17,337 bases of DNA, taken from positions 1 through 17,337 of the forward strand of contig JACVTC010000578.1 of NCBI GenBank assembly GCA_016946835.1, in the 5' to 3' direction. This stretch comes from Neocallimastix lanati (nom. inval.) (lineage: Eukaryota > Neocallimastigomycota > Neocallimastigomycetes > Neocallimastigales > Neocallimastigaceae). This document shows positions 1 through 10,274 of this stretch, in pieces. Numbering within the stretch: position 1 is the first letter of the stretch; every line of letters starts with the position of its first letter. The notes beneath the pieces are model-generated. The model was not told the DNA's origin. It did not search any database and was given only the letters and a program-made list of their open reading frames with translations. The position numbers and the translations under genes were made by a program.

Positions 1-21
1 CATTTTTAACAGCAGCATTTA

Positions 22-1236
22 TTACAAATTTAATAATGCACCTAATTGTCGTTTTTCATATTTACTTTTAACATAATCTGGTTTTTTTACTTCTTCATAT
101 TGATTATTATAATAATCATAATCATCTTTACTTACATAGGAATATTCTTTAGTACCTGAATGTTCTTTATAATAATTCCAATTTAATTCATTAGTTTTAC
201 CTTCTGTATTAGTTACGGCATGACTGTCTTCTTCAGATATGGAATGAATATTGGATTCGGAATACTCTTCATTGTGGGTATTACTTCCTTCATCAGAAAC
301 TGTATTTGATTTAGATTGAGCCATCGCAATAGCAATTTCTAAAGACGATGTACCTGATTCTCCATCGGATCCGCTAATACTATTAGATTTAGTTAAAGAT
401 TTAGCTACTTCAATTGTATTAGATATATCATTAGTTAATGTATTAGAATCACTTGTAATATCGCCTATGGAACGTGTAACTGAACTTCCATCGGACGATG
501 TTATGGAATATTGGTTTTCTATGGTTGTCGAAATAAGTGCGTTACAAATTATTGTACATCCTTTGCAATTGTTAACTCCTGCGCATTGTGCAATATTTCT
601 TGAAAAATCTCCACTAAAATTATTATAATCTATAACTGATTCCACTACTGTATCTGCAAAATTAATATAACTACCTGTAACATCTCTAATGTTAGGCGAT
701 CCTTCTATACCAATTATCAAGGATTTATGATATGGATTAAATGCAGGATTTACACTAACCAATGGAATACATTGTTTTTCACTATTTTTTAATTCTTTAT
801 AAATCTCTTCAATATATTTTTCAGCATTTTTTTTATATTCTTCAATATTATCTCTATCTCTTGATAAATAATTATCTTTGAATTGATTATTATTAGTAGT
901 AGTGTCGGAATCGTTATCTATATTGTTATTTGTCTCATTACCTTCATTGTCTCTTTTATTTAATTTTTCTTGAATTTTAGATATATCAAAATATAATCCT
1001 ATACTATTAACCATAGTACTATTATCACACCATGAAACACCATACCATGTTGGTCCTAATATTTTAGCATATTCTTCAATAGTTTGCGCATAAACAATTT
1101 GACCTTGATCATCAAAATACGCTGGATCATAAACTTTTGAAATCCCTTGATGATTATAACGACAAAATATCTTTGGTTTCTTTGCTAAAATAAAATTAAA
1201 AGAAACTAAAAATGCAAAAATGATAAGCAATTTCAT
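22..1236 (-). CDS. Secreted Ser-rich protein with C-terminal-half Cys cluster, unknown function
   Basis: The 404-residue protein starts with a clear signal peptide (MKLLIIFAFLVSFNFILA, cleavage probably near residue 18), so it should enter the secretory pathway. Residues 19-90 form a Tyr/Trp-containing N-terminal part with C25 and C70. Residues 95-130 are an Asn/Asp/Thr-rich linker with an RDRD stretch. Residues 156-235 look globular and contain a tight cluster, CAGVNNCKGCTIIC (C218, C224, C227, C231), likely disulphide-bonded. Residues 240-345 are strongly Ser/Thr/Asn-rich with alternating polar residues, followed by a Tyr-rich segment. A dibasic KR at residues 394-395, ten residues before the end, could be a Kex2-type processing site. 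No family is recognised. The ATG at 1234-1236 is the first Met and directly precedes the signal peptide. It is transcribed away from the telomere, in the same direction as the LRR gene upstream of it. Confidence 0.8.
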   Translation of the reverse strand: MKLLIIFAFLVSFNFILAKKPKIFCRYNHQGISKVYDPAYFDDQGQIVYAQTIEEYAKILGPTWYGVSWCDNSTMVNSIGLYFDISKIQEKLNKRDNEGNETNNNIDNDSDTTTNNNQFKDNYLSRDRDNIEEYKKNAEKYIEEIYKELKNSEKQCIPLVSVNPAFNPYHKSLIIGIEGSPNIRDVTGSYINFADTVVESVIDYNNFSGDFSRNIAQCAGVNNCKGCTIICNALISTTIENQYSITSSDGSSVTRSIGDITSDSNTLTNDISNTIEVAKSLTKSNSISGSDGESGTSSLEIAIAMAQSKSNTVSDEGSNTHNEEYSESNIHSISEEDSHAVTNTEGKTNELNWNYYKEHSGTKEYSYVSKDDYDYYNNQYEEVKKPDYVKSKYEKRQLGALLNL

Positions 1237-1357
1237 ATTATATTATAATTTATTTTTTTTTTTTTTTTTTGTAAATCCTAAAGAATTATGATAAAATCAT
1301 TTTATAAAAAAAAAATTTTAAAATAAAAATTTAAAAAAAAAAATACCTCTTTATTTT

Positions 1358-1388
<31 letters not shown>

Positions 1389-1487
1389 CTATTAATAAAA
1401 AATTATTTTATTAAAATAATTTTTAATATTACAAAAAGTTTCTATTATATATAATTATTATCATCATACATAATAAATAATTTTTTT
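1237..1487. other. AT-rich spacer with T18 and A24 homopolymer tracts
   Basis: This 251-bp gap is the upstream region of the secreted Ser-rich gene and lies just past the stop of the LRR gene. It holds a run of 18 T (1253-1270), immediately upstream of the minus-strand start, and a run of 24 A (1365-1388), with almost no G or C between. Such poly(dA:dT) tracts commonly mark nucleosome-poor promoters in fungi; that role is inferred here. No gene is visible. Confidence 0.6.
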
Positions 1488-2867
1488 CTACATGTCATAA
1501 TAGGTATATTTACTTTTATTTTCATTTCTTTTATAATAAATTACTTTTTTATTAACGAATGAAATCCTATATATTCTATGACTAGTTTTGAGATGTAAAA
1601 TATTTAATTCAGTTGTACTTAAGAATGTTTTATATTTTCCTTTCAAAAGTAAAGGAAATATATAATTTTTATTTATATATAAATATTTTAAATTAATTGA
1701 AAAATCCTTTAAAATAGAACTTGGTATTAAATATCCTTCCACAACAATTTCTCTTATTTTTGGCATTTTAAATATTTTTTCAGAAAGATAACTAAATTTA
1801 TTTTTATGTAAATATAATATTCTTACACGAATTAAATTTGATATAAGAGGGGTTAAATGAGTTAAATTATTACTGTGAATATCTATTTCTCTTAAATTGT
1901 GCATATTTATTATATCATAAGGTAATTTTTCTAAATGATGATGACTTAAATTTAATAATTTAATATTCTTATAAAAATCAGAATGATAGCCACTATATTT
2001 ATTTAAATTATAATAACCATAAAATTCATCCTCCGTTTCAAAGTCATTTTTTAAAACTTTCTCGAGAGAAAATCGTTCATCTACAATTAAATATGTTAAA
2101 TTTTCTAAACCATCTATTGCTCTAGTAGGAATACAAAGTAAATTATCATTAAATTGTAATTTTAAAAGTTTTAAATTTTTAAGATATTTAATTTCATCAG
2201 GAACATATTCAAATTTATTCGAACTCAAATTAAATAATTCTAATGATAATAATCCACTAATTTCTTTTGGAATAATTATTATTTTATTTCTGGCAATCTG
2301 AAACTCTTTTAATTTCTTTAAGTTACAAATTTCTTTCGGAATTTCTTCAATTAAATTGAAACTTACATTTAATATTTCCAAATTAATTAAACTACCTATT
2401 CCTTTAGGAAGTGTTTTTAATTTCGTTTTTACAATTATTATTTGAGTTAAATTTTCTAAATAACCAATTTCTTCCGGAAGTGAATTAAAATTAGGCGAAA
2501 AAGAAAGGTCTATATATTTTAGTTTTTTCAAATATTTTATACTTTTAGGTAAAGTCCTCATTTCATTAAACTGAAGTGTTATATCTTCTAAATTTTTTAA
2601 TCTTTTAATATCATCTGGAATATTTTTAATTCTATAAGAATTAATTGTTAAACATTTTAAATTTTCTAAATTCCACAAGCCCGTCGGAAGAACTTGTATA
2701 TTATTACAACCACTACTAAATCTTTTTAAATGTTTTAACACTGAAAAGATTTCCTCAGGATATCTTTCCAATTCACGAATTTCAACTTCTAACCATGTTA
2801 CATTTACTAATTCCTCTTGATTATTTAACTGATTTATATCTTTAATTATTTTTCTATAATAATTCAT
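1488..2867 (-). CDS. Leucine-rich-repeat protein
   Basis: The 459-residue intracellular-type protein has no signal peptide or membrane segment. From about residue 36 to 262 there is a near-continuous run of some nine LRRs of roughly 23 residues with the pattern LPxxIxxLxxLxxLxLxxN, for example 'IPKEICNLKKLKEFQIARNK' around residues 176-195. A non-repeat, Tyr/Asp-rich insert (about 263-297) splits the solenoid. Three more repeats follow (about 298-378). The C-terminal tail is basic and Lys/Tyr-rich. Repeats of this type form curved protein-binding scaffolds. No kinase, F-box, NB-ARC or other effector domain is visible, so no partner or pathway can be named. Such LRR-only proteins are abundant in early-diverging fungi and also occur in large DNA viruses, so host origin is likely but not proven. 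The start at 2865-2867 is the only plausible Met. Confidence 0.85.
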   Translation of the reverse strand: MNYYRKIIKDINQLNNQEELVNVTWLEVEIRELERYPEEIFSVLKHLKRFSSGCNNIQVLPTGLWNLENLKCLTINSYRIKNIPDDIKRLKNLEDITLQFNEMRTLPKSIKYLKKLKYIDLSFSPNFNSLPEEIGYLENLTQIIIVKTKLKTLPKGIGSLINLEILNVSFNLIEEIPKEICNLKKLKEFQIARNKIIIIPKEISGLLSLELFNLSSNKFEYVPDEIKYLKNLKLLKLQFNDNLLCIPTRAIDGLENLTYLIVDERFSLEKVLKNDFETEDEFYGYYNLNKYSGYHSDFYKNIKLLNLSHHHLEKLPYDIINMHNLREIDIHSNNLTHLTPLISNLIRVRILYLHKNKFSYLSEKIFKMPKIREIVVEGYLIPSSILKDFSINLKYLYINKNYIFPLLLKGKYKTFLSTTELNILHLKTSHRIYRISFVNKKVIYYKRNENKSKYTYYDM

Positions 2868-3367
2868 AATTTAATATTTTATATTTAAATTTAAATATAA
2901 CTATTTCTTTTTATCATTTTAAATATTTTTCTTTAAATTATAAATTAATAAAAAAACTAATAAAATATGAACAATAAATAAGCTTCATTATTTTAAAATC
3001 TGCTAAATTATTAACAATTAATAAGCCTTATTATTATTGAAATCTATTATATTTTTATAATTTATTAATCTTAAGTATTTATAAATCTGTCAAAATTATT
3101 AGCATTTAACAAGCCTAATTATTTTGTTAAATTATTTAACGTAATTTTTTTAAAATCTGTAAAATAATTAAAATTTAATAAATCTCCTTGAAAAATCCAT
3201 TATTTGACATTTAAAATTTCTTATTATTTATTAGAAATTTGTTAATTTTATATATTAAAATAAAATATTAATTTTTAGATAAAAAATAAAAAAAAAAAAT
3301 AATTTTTTTTTTTAAAATGATAAATTATAGTTTATATTTGTATGTATAAAAATTATTAAAATTTAAT
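2868..3367. promoter_or_regulatory. Divergent intergenic region between the LRR and giant secreted-protein genes
   Basis: The 500 bp separate two genes transcribed in opposite directions, so it must carry both upstream regions. It contains the 43-bp degenerate repeat array listed separately. An A-tract facing a T-tract (3288-3299 and 3303-3313) makes a perfect poly(A)/poly(T) inverted pair about 55 bp upstream of the plus-strand ATG. A TATAAAAA sequence lies at 3345-3352. In DNA this AT-rich a TATA match alone carries little weight. No gene is visible. Confidence 0.5.
2970..3212. repeat. Degenerate 43-bp tandem repeat, about five copies
   Basis: A unit of the form AACAATTAATAAGCCT, then TTATT, then AAATCTG and an A/T tail recurs. 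The AAGC core sits at 2980, 3023 and 3111. The AAATCTG/A core sits at 2996, 3040, 3083 and 3153, with a weaker AAATCC at 3193. Spacings are 44, 43, 70 and 40 bp, so most copies keep a 43-44-bp period and one is enlarged by about 26 bp. The first two copies match exactly in phase from 2970 and 3013. The repeated G/C-containing cores stand out from the surrounding A/T sequence. Confidence 0.6.
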
Positions 3368-6300
3368 ATGAAATTAAAATTAATTGTTTTAATTTTCTTC
3401 TTTGTTATTAAAGTTTTCTGTAGTGGACAAAATCATACTCCTACTGATTTTGTAATACAAATATTAGCTGCTGCCGATGAAAATTGTGTTCATAAATCAA
3501 AATGTAGACCTAGACTTGATCCAGAAACTGGTAAACCTTATATATTTAATATAAGAGATAATAATGAAAATAACCGTTCTTCAAATAATCTTATTGATGT
3601 ATCTATTTATGATATAATTCCAGAATTAAGATTTTTAAGTGAAAAAGACGCTATCAAATATTATGAAAATGTTTTATTTCCTGCAGCAAAACGAGCTTTT
3701 AATGAATATTTTGAATTAGAAAATTTTGATGATTTAAATGATTTTGATGATATGTCAGAAAATGAAAAATTATTAATTCAAAATATTATTATTGAAAAAA
3801 TTAATGATGTGACAAATGGAAGAGATGTTATTAGGGAATTACTATCTAGTTCAGGTAATAATGAAAATATAGCTTTCATTAATGATGGAAAATCAAAAAC
3901 AATAAATTATTATGGTGATGATAAAAATACAAATTTATTTCATGAAGCATTTATAGATTATATGAATAATAGAATTACCAAAGTTGAAAATGTACTTAAT
4001 AAATTTAAGGTTGATAAAAATAAAATTTCGAAGAATGTAATTAAAGCGATATTTACTACATGTAAACAACGTATAACTTGTAATCATTATTTTGAAAATG
4101 TGGACGCAAATAAGGTTAAATTTACAATTATTAAAAGTGAAACTGATAATAATGAAAAGAATTATCATTTAGTTATCAATGATCAGAATAATGAAAGATT
4201 AATTCATCCATTTACAATAAAAGAATCGTATAGCGATGGAAAACAAAAATTAACAATAAATACAAATTTTATTCATAAGGAAATACCATTTTATAATAAA
4301 ATTAATTACTCTGATAATAATATTAAAAATTCTATAAATAATATGATTGAGAATCGTATTAATAATATTATGAATGAAGCAAATACTAGATATTCATATA
4401 TAAAAAATGGATATCAAAAAAATACTTCTTTTATGCTTGATATAGGAAGCTATTTTAGTAATATAAATGATCAAGAAGTATTAGATAGAATAAGAAATAG
4501 GTTATATGAAATGCTTCATAATTATATAAATTCAAACAATGATCAAGGTGTATCTAATTATAGTATTCAAATATTAACTAATAAAGTAATGGAAAAAATC
4601 CTAAATATAGCTGAAAATGGTGTATTTAATGAAGAAGAGTATAAAAATAAGATTAGAAACTTTTTGGAAGAAGATATTAATATTGTTAATGATAATTTGG
4701 TTAATGAATTAATTAATAATTTAAATTCTGAAACTGTATCTGTAAATGGAAAAAATATATCTGTATTAGAATTTATGAATAACTTAAATCACGATAGAAA
4801 TAATGGTTATAACTATAATGCAATAAATATTAATTCTGAAATATTACTGAGTGAAAAACTTAATCAAATAGTAGATAATACATTAACATCAAATGGTCTT
4901 GGAAATATAGAAAATAGAAATGAAAAAATAAATAGAATAAGTAAAAAAATTTATGAGGAAAATTTTATTATGAATAAAAAAATTGAATACAGCGACTCTA
5001 AATTTATTAAATCTATTAAAGATGCTCTCGATGGTCACAATAATAATGTTAATAATGCACAATTAGCTGAAAGAATATTTAATGAGTTTAAAAGAGACGT
5101 TTATAGTGATAGAGATGGTAATTTATTAATAGATACATTAAATTCTGATAGTAGAAATAATAATAATAATTTACTGTCGATATATCAAGTAAGGGTTAAA
5201 AGAGCTATAAATGCTGTTTTAGGGTTAGACAATAATTCGAATGAATATAATAATGTAGCACAAAATATTATTAATAGTAATAAAAAATTAAATTCTCCTA
5301 ATAATAATGACTTTATTGTTAAATCAATATTGAATAACCTTTTTATTAAGGATTATGAAAACCTTAACCAAATAAATAATTCGTTTGATTTAAGTATAAT
5401 TGAAAGGACTTTAATAGATGAGAATATGAATGATGATGATATAAATAAATTAAAAAAGATGCTAGATAATAATATCGATATAAATGAAGAATATAAGAAT
5501 CAAATTGTTAACCGTATGAAAAACCATGAACCGATAACAAATAATGGTAATGATAGACCATTGCGAAATGCGATTATTAATATATTAGATCGTAAATGCT
5601 TTTATCAAGATTTAAATATAAATTTATTTGATATGAATTTAATTAAAAGAACTTTAATAGATAGAAATATGAATGATGATGATATAAAAAAATTAAAAAA
5701 AATGTTAGATAATTATATCGATATAAATGAAGAATATAAAGATCAAATTGTTGAACGTATGAGACAGCATAAACCGATAACAAATAATGGTAATGATAAA
5801 CCATTGAGAAATGCAATTACCAATATATTAAATCATAAATGTTTTAATCAACTATTTAATGAAAATATTAATAGTATTTCTTTTGCTACTAATGATAATG
5901 ATGGTAACACTAAAACTTTGCATTCAATAACTAATTGCTTTAATAAAAATATAAATAATCCTAATAATTCAGGTAATAATGGATATTTAGAAGACTATGA
6001 ATATGATGTTATGGTAAAATCAGGAGCTATATTTTCAAAAGTTAGTGCAGGAAAAGATCAAGATTTATATATTCCGCAAGAAAATGATATTGATTTGGGG
6101 AATCGTGTTCATTTTAATGCTATTGGTTATTGTTATAAAAATTCAGAAACAGATGAAATATTAATTGATAAAACAAAATTAAATAATAATATTGTTGGTA
6201 AATATCTTTATAATAAAGATGAATGTAGTAATAGTTTAGAAAATTTTTTAAATTCATTAATTGATACCCAAAAAAATGAAAATTTAAATGAGCAACTAAA

Positions 6301-9300
6301 TGAATTATATATTACTTTAATAAATAATGAAAATTATTTTAATCCTGATGGTTCTAAATTTAATGATCCAAATCATTGGCGTAATACTATGCTTTTATAT
6401 AATATGGTTGATCTTTATGAAAAATCTTGCAAAAATTATCAATCTATGCAATCACTATATAAGAGATTAAAAAATTATGATGGTATGGATCAGAAAGAAC
6501 TAGCAGAAAAGCTTGCTAATCTTTACACTGTACAACAATTGTCTAATAACAAGAATGGTAACATAAAAAAGGGATTAAAATTAGATGATATTACATATTC
6601 GGATTTACAAAATAAAATTGAAATAGCTCTTAATGAACCTTATGAAGAAAATAATAAAAAATTCCTAAAAGATATTACAAATAGACTAAGGGAAGATCTT
6701 AAAAAGACAGAATCTACTATAAAAACCGCAAATAAGTTAATTAATTTTGTTGAAAAAAATGATTATGATGTTAACGAACAACGAAGTTATCTTAAGCAAA
6801 AAAACGTTGATAATTCTATAATAAAAAGCTTTAATAACTTAAAAAATACTTTTAATAATAAATTTCCTAAATTAGATTTTTATGATAATGTTTTATGGAA
6901 AGATTCTAATAAAAATTTAAAAACTACAGAAAGTATATCTTCGGATTTACTTAATACTATAAATGATGAAAGACGTGAAAGTGATATTCGTAATAAAGAA
7001 ATTAATGTGCAAATGGTTAAAGGAATGAATGAAAAAGGATTACAGCAACGTCTCTATGCAATAAACAGAGATGGATCAGCTATAGGGTATTCAATTGAGA
7101 AAGATCATTTAGTACGAATAAAAAATCAGATGGGATTATATGAAAATGTTGTTAGTAATGCAAATCGTGGTAGTAGTGGTAATTGCCAATTTCATAAAAT
7201 TTCTAAAAGAGCTTCATCTGGTAATTCATGCCACACAGTTCCTAAAATAATAACAAACGTCGATGTTGATAAAATTTCGTTAGAAACGCTGAAATCTTTC
7301 AAAGATAAAGGAATTGATCATAAAATATTTCCTAATTACAATAGTGTTAGTGATATTTCAAATCCCAAAAACCTTTATGAAAATTCTGAATCAATCGCTG
7401 ATGTATGGAAAAAATTGACTAATACATATTATGAGCATATTCATGAATTTTCAGAATCTGAAAGTGAAGTATTTTTAGCTAATTTTAATATTGTAATAAA
7501 CGAATATAAAAATATGTTATCTGATTCTGATTATGTTAATGATCCTCTTAATAAAAATATTACTCCTGAAATGGTAAGTTCTATGGAAACGGATTTAACT
7601 AGATCATATAATTATCATTACGAGCATTTTGGTGAAGAGAGTGATAACTCACTTAGACGATATCGAATGGATTATAATAAAAATTCCCAATCAAAATTAA
7701 ATAGAGAAAAATTTATTCATACACTTAATAGTATTAAAAGAATAGTTAGTCAAAATGAAGGTAATCCAATTGATAGTATTGGAACAAAAATTGATGGAAA
7801 CAGTATGTCATCAGAAATTGACCCAAATAGTATAGTCTTTGATTCTGTTGATATAAAAGAAGCTGTTGAAAAATTAATTAAAAAGATACCTTCTTTAGAT
7901 GAAACTTACAATGATGATCTGATAAATATATATGATAATTTAAGTGAATTACATTCAATTAATGAAATGGAGTATGGACTCAATCAAAATACATCGGTTA
8001 ATAGTGAAATTGTTCATCGCTTATACAACGCAATTTCAGAAAAATTGGCTATTGAAAACTCTTTTAGTAAAAATGTTAAACAATCGGAAAATATTGTGAA
8101 AGTACCAGGTTTAGAACCGGCAGAAAACGTAAATATATTAGATGCAATTAAAGATAATTCCATTTCTGCTGATGATAAAAAATTCATATTAAAAGGTATG
8201 GAGCATCAAATTAATAATTCCCCTAGTAAATACTTAGATAATAAATTATACAAGCTAATTAATAATATAAATACACATATTAATAATCAAATCGATGAAC
8301 TAAAAAAATTTTCATCTCATATTGGTCATGAATTAGCTACTCTAAATATTGTTTCTTTATCATCTGCTTATAATGATTTAGCAGCAACTGCTATATACAA
8401 TAATAAAATTTACAGTAACGATATAAATAATAATTCACCAATTAATATCATTGAATTTGACAACGAATTTAATAATAGAGTTAATTTTGTTATGAATAGA
8501 CAATTTAATGAAGCAATGTTAACTATTGCTAAAGCTAATCCTTCTCTATATAATTCTGATATTAAAATAAATTCTGGAAACAAGTTCATTTGGGGAGGTA
8601 ACACCGTTTATGAAGCTTCTAATACCGTTTTGTCCAAATTCAATAAAGACGGCACTTCATTTACAAGTAAAGCAGAATTTGTTTCACAATTGATAAACAA
8701 TGCAGATGATTCTACTTATAGAATACTCCAACAATCTTATAGTTTAAAATATAATTATGTTAATTATCAATCTCCAGCTAGTAGAGACCAAAATCATATT
8801 AATGAACTTGAACACAATTACAATAAATTAAGATTTAAGCATGTTCAAAAGAATATACAATCTATTGATACATATCATAGTTCTCAATTCTTTTCTGCTT
8901 TATCTGTTGTTGCTTCATATAATCCAAATTTAACTCCTTTAGCAACAGAAGATGATAATAAAAATATTGTCAATGTTCGTACTATGTACAAAGGAGCTTC
9001 GAATTACAAAGAAATGTTTACAGCAATGAATGAATTTGAAACTAATTTAAAAAATAGCAACCAGTTAACTGATGACATTAAATCCAAAATAAATAATGCT
9101 GCTAATAAATTTACTTCTGATATTCAAATTACTTCATATAAACTTGCTAAAATGGCTGGACGAGAAAACCAAAATACTTTTAGTACATTTACAAACGAAT
9201 TTAGTATTGTTACTAAATGTGTCTCGGGATATATAAATAATAATGCTCAATTATTTAATAATGAAAGAGGTGTTCCACAATTTAAATATAATCAAAATAC

Positions 9301-9412
9301 TTTGAATGTTGTTCATAATCATAATCTTATTAACAATAATATTAACAAAAATAATAAAGAATTGAGAATATCACACAATAAATCAATAACTAAAACTACT
9401 GGTAAAAAATAA
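3368..9412 (+). CDS. Giant secreted Asn-rich protein, 2014 aa, unknown function
   Basis: A single uninterrupted frame of 2014 codons begins with a signal peptide (MKLKLIVLIFFFVIKVFCSG), so the product is probably exported or wall-associated. The mature protein is dominated by Asn, Asp, Ile, Lys and Glu, with many stretches that look helical and few hydrophobic clusters; no second membrane segment is seen. Scattered Cys occur, including a CVHKSKC pair near residues 40-46 and others around 1273-1290. Residues 671-832 contain two near-identical 81-residue units in tandem. A KISKR site at residues 1277-1281 between two Gly/Ser-rich Cys stretches is a candidate Kex2-type cleavage point that would split the protein at about two thirds of its length. 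No enzymatic, lectin, dockerin or carbohydrate-binding motif is recognised. The ATG at 3368 directly precedes the signal peptide. The long open frame without an intron argues that it is under selection. Confidence 0.85.
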   Translation: MKLKLIVLIFFFVIKVFCSGQNHTPTDFVIQILAAADENCVHKSKCRPRLDPETGKPYIFNIRDNNENNRSSNNLIDVSIYDIIPELRFLSEKDAIKYYENVLFPAAKRAFNEYFELENFDDLNDFDDMSENEKLLIQNIIIEKINDVTNGRDVIRELLSSSGNNENIAFINDGKSKTINYYGDDKNTNLFHEAFIDYMNNRITKVENVLNKFKVDKNKISKNVIKAIFTTCKQRITCNHYFENVDANKVKFTIIKSETDNNEKNYHLVINDQNNERLIHPFTIKESYSDGKQKLTINTNFIHKEIPFYNKINYSDNNIKNSINNMIENRINNIMNEANTRYSYIKNGYQKNTSFMLDIGSYFSNINDQEVLDRIRNRLYEMLHNYINSNNDQGVSNYSIQILTNKVMEKILNIAENGVFNEEEYKNKIRNFLEEDINIVNDNLVNELINNLNSETVSVNGKNISVLEFMNNLNHDRNNGYNYNAININSEILLSEKLNQIVDNTLTSNGLGNIENRNEKINRISKKIYEENFIMNKKIEYSDSKFIKSIKDALDGHNNNVNNAQLAERIFNEFKRDVYSDRDGNLLIDTLNSDSRNNNNNLLSIYQVRVKRAINAVLGLDNNSNEYNNVAQNIINSNKKLNSPNNNDFIVKSILNNLFIKDYENLNQINNSFDLSIIERTLIDENMNDDDINKLKKMLDNNIDINEEYKNQIVNRMKNHEPITNNGNDRPLRNAIINILDRKCFYQDLNINLFDMNLIKRTLIDRNMNDDDIKKLKKMLDNYIDINEEYKDQIVERMRQHKPITNNGNDKPLRNAITNILNHKCFNQLFNENINSISFATNDNDGNTKTLHSITNCFNKNINNPNNSGNNGYLEDYEYDVMVKSGAIFSKVSAGKDQDLYIPQENDIDLGNRVHFNAIGYCYKNSETDEILIDKTKLNNNIVGKYLYNKDECSNSLENFLNSLIDTQKNENLNEQLNELYITLINNENYFNPDGSKFNDPNHWRNTMLLYNMVDLYEKSCKNYQSMQSLYKRLKNYDGMDQKELAEKLANLYTVQQLSNNKNGNIKKGLKLDDITYSDLQNKIEIALNEPYEENNKKFLKDITNRLREDLKKTESTIKTANKLINFVEKNDYDVNEQRSYLKQKNVDNSIIKSFNNLKNTFNNKFPKLDFYDNVLWKDSNKNLKTTESISSDLLNTINDERRESDIRNKEINVQMVKGMNEKGLQQRLYAINRDGSAIGYSIEKDHLVRIKNQMGLYENVVSNANRGSSGNCQFHKISKRASSGNSCHTVPKIITNVDVDKISLETLKSFKDKGIDHKIFPNYNSVSDISNPKNLYENSESIADVWKKLTNTYYEHIHEFSESESEVFLANFNIVINEYKNMLSDSDYVNDPLNKNITPEMVSSMETDLTRSYNYHYEHFGEESDNSLRRYRMDYNKNSQSKLNREKFIHTLNSIKRIVSQNEGNPIDSIGTKIDGNSMSSEIDPNSIVFDSVDIKEAVEKLIKKIPSLDETYNDDLINIYDNLSELHSINEMEYGLNQNTSVNSEIVHRLYNAISEKLAIENSFSKNVKQSENIVKVPGLEPAENVNILDAIKDNSISADDKKFILKGMEHQINNSPSKYLDNKLYKLINNINTHINNQIDELKKFSSHIGHELATLNIVSLSSAYNDLAATAIYNNKIYSNDINNNSPINIIEFDNEFNNRVNFVMNRQFNEAMLTIAKANPSLYNSDIKINSGNKFIWGGNTVYEASNTVLSKFNKDGTSFTSKAEFVSQLINNADDSTYRILQQSYSLKYNYVNYQSPASRDQNHINELEHNYNKLRFKHVQKNIQSIDTYHSSQFFSALSVVASYNPNLTPLATEDDNKNIVNVRTMYKGASNYKEMFTAMNEFETNLKNSNQLTDDIKSKINNAANKFTSDIQITSYKLAKMAGRENQNTFSTFTNEFSIVTKCVSGYINNNAQLFNNERGVPQFKYNQNTLNVVHNHNLINNNINKNNKELRISHNKSITKTTGKK
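5378..5863 (+). repeat. Tandem in-frame duplication, two 243-bp units
   Basis: Two adjacent units of 243 bp (81 codons) lie inside the giant secreted-protein gene, at 5378-5620 and 5621-5863. Both encode the same succession: ERTLIDEN- or KRTLIDRN-like start, MNDDDI, LKKMLDN, IDINEEYK, PITNNGND, PLRNAI, ending in a KCF motif. Long stretches match at the DNA level as well, including synonymous sites, which points to a fairly recent duplication. No third copy is seen nearby. Confidence 0.85.
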
Positions 9413-10274
9413 AAAACAAGACATAAATAAATTTTAAAGAAAATGTTTTAAAACTCTTTTTCTAAAATTATAAAAATAAATATAATAAAAAAAAAAAAAA
9501 GTTCAGTTTAATATAAATTATATATAATTTAATATCAGAGACATTATAAAACTTACTATTATTTTATAAATAATTTATATTGTAATTAACAATGAAAAAA
9601 ATATATATTTCTATATAATAATATTTATATAATTTAAATATGAATATTATATATAATGGTATAATGATATTGAAAAATAAATTATATTTATAATTTATTT
9701 TTTTTAAAAATTTATAAATAAAATATTATTATTACTTAATATAATATCAAGTATAAATATTTTATTTTCTTTTTAAGCTTTATATATATAATATTTAAAA
9801 AAAATTTTTAAAAAAAAAATTAATACATTAATTAAATTATAAAATATAATATCATTATTAATATTTTATTAAACTGGTGATTGTTACTATTAGTATATTT
9901 ATTTATTCCATTTTTATTTTAATTTTAAAATTCAATATTAAAAAACATTTTTAATAGAAATAAATAAATTATTATAAATATATAATATACTTATTAAGTA
10001 TATTAAAATATTTATTGAATTGATAATGATTTATTTAATTTTTTAAATATTAAAAATTTAATATAAACTGTAATTATATAATAATATAATATTTTAATAT
10101 TTTTTATTTTAATTTAAAATGATTTAATTAAAAATATTCAAAAAAAAAAAATAATAATAATTTTTAATTTAGTTTAATAGAGTTTATATAAAGAATAGTA
10201 ATATGTTTGTATAATTTAAATTTAATATAAATATATAATAAATATTACTAAAGTTAAATTATATAAATATTAAA
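9413..10274. other. AT-rich intergenic region without genes
   Basis: This 862-bp stretch lies between two co-oriented genes. It is almost purely A/T with frequent stops in all frames, and no RNA gene is recognised. It must hold the 3' end signals of the giant gene and the promoter of the small Cys-rich gene. A TATATAAAG sequence occurs at 10185-10193, about 80 bp upstream of the ATG. A small perfect inverted repeat (11-bp arms, 1-base loop) lies at 9983-10005. None of these is strong enough to assign a function. Confidence 0.5.

Noticed and set aside
3935-4168. Minus-strand open frame of 77 codons
   Set aside because: It lies wholly inside the giant secreted-protein gene, and its Ile/Phe/Asn composition is just the complement of that AT-rich coding sequence.
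8410-8604. Minus-strand open frame of 64 codons
   Set aside because: Antisense to the giant gene; no signal of independent coding.
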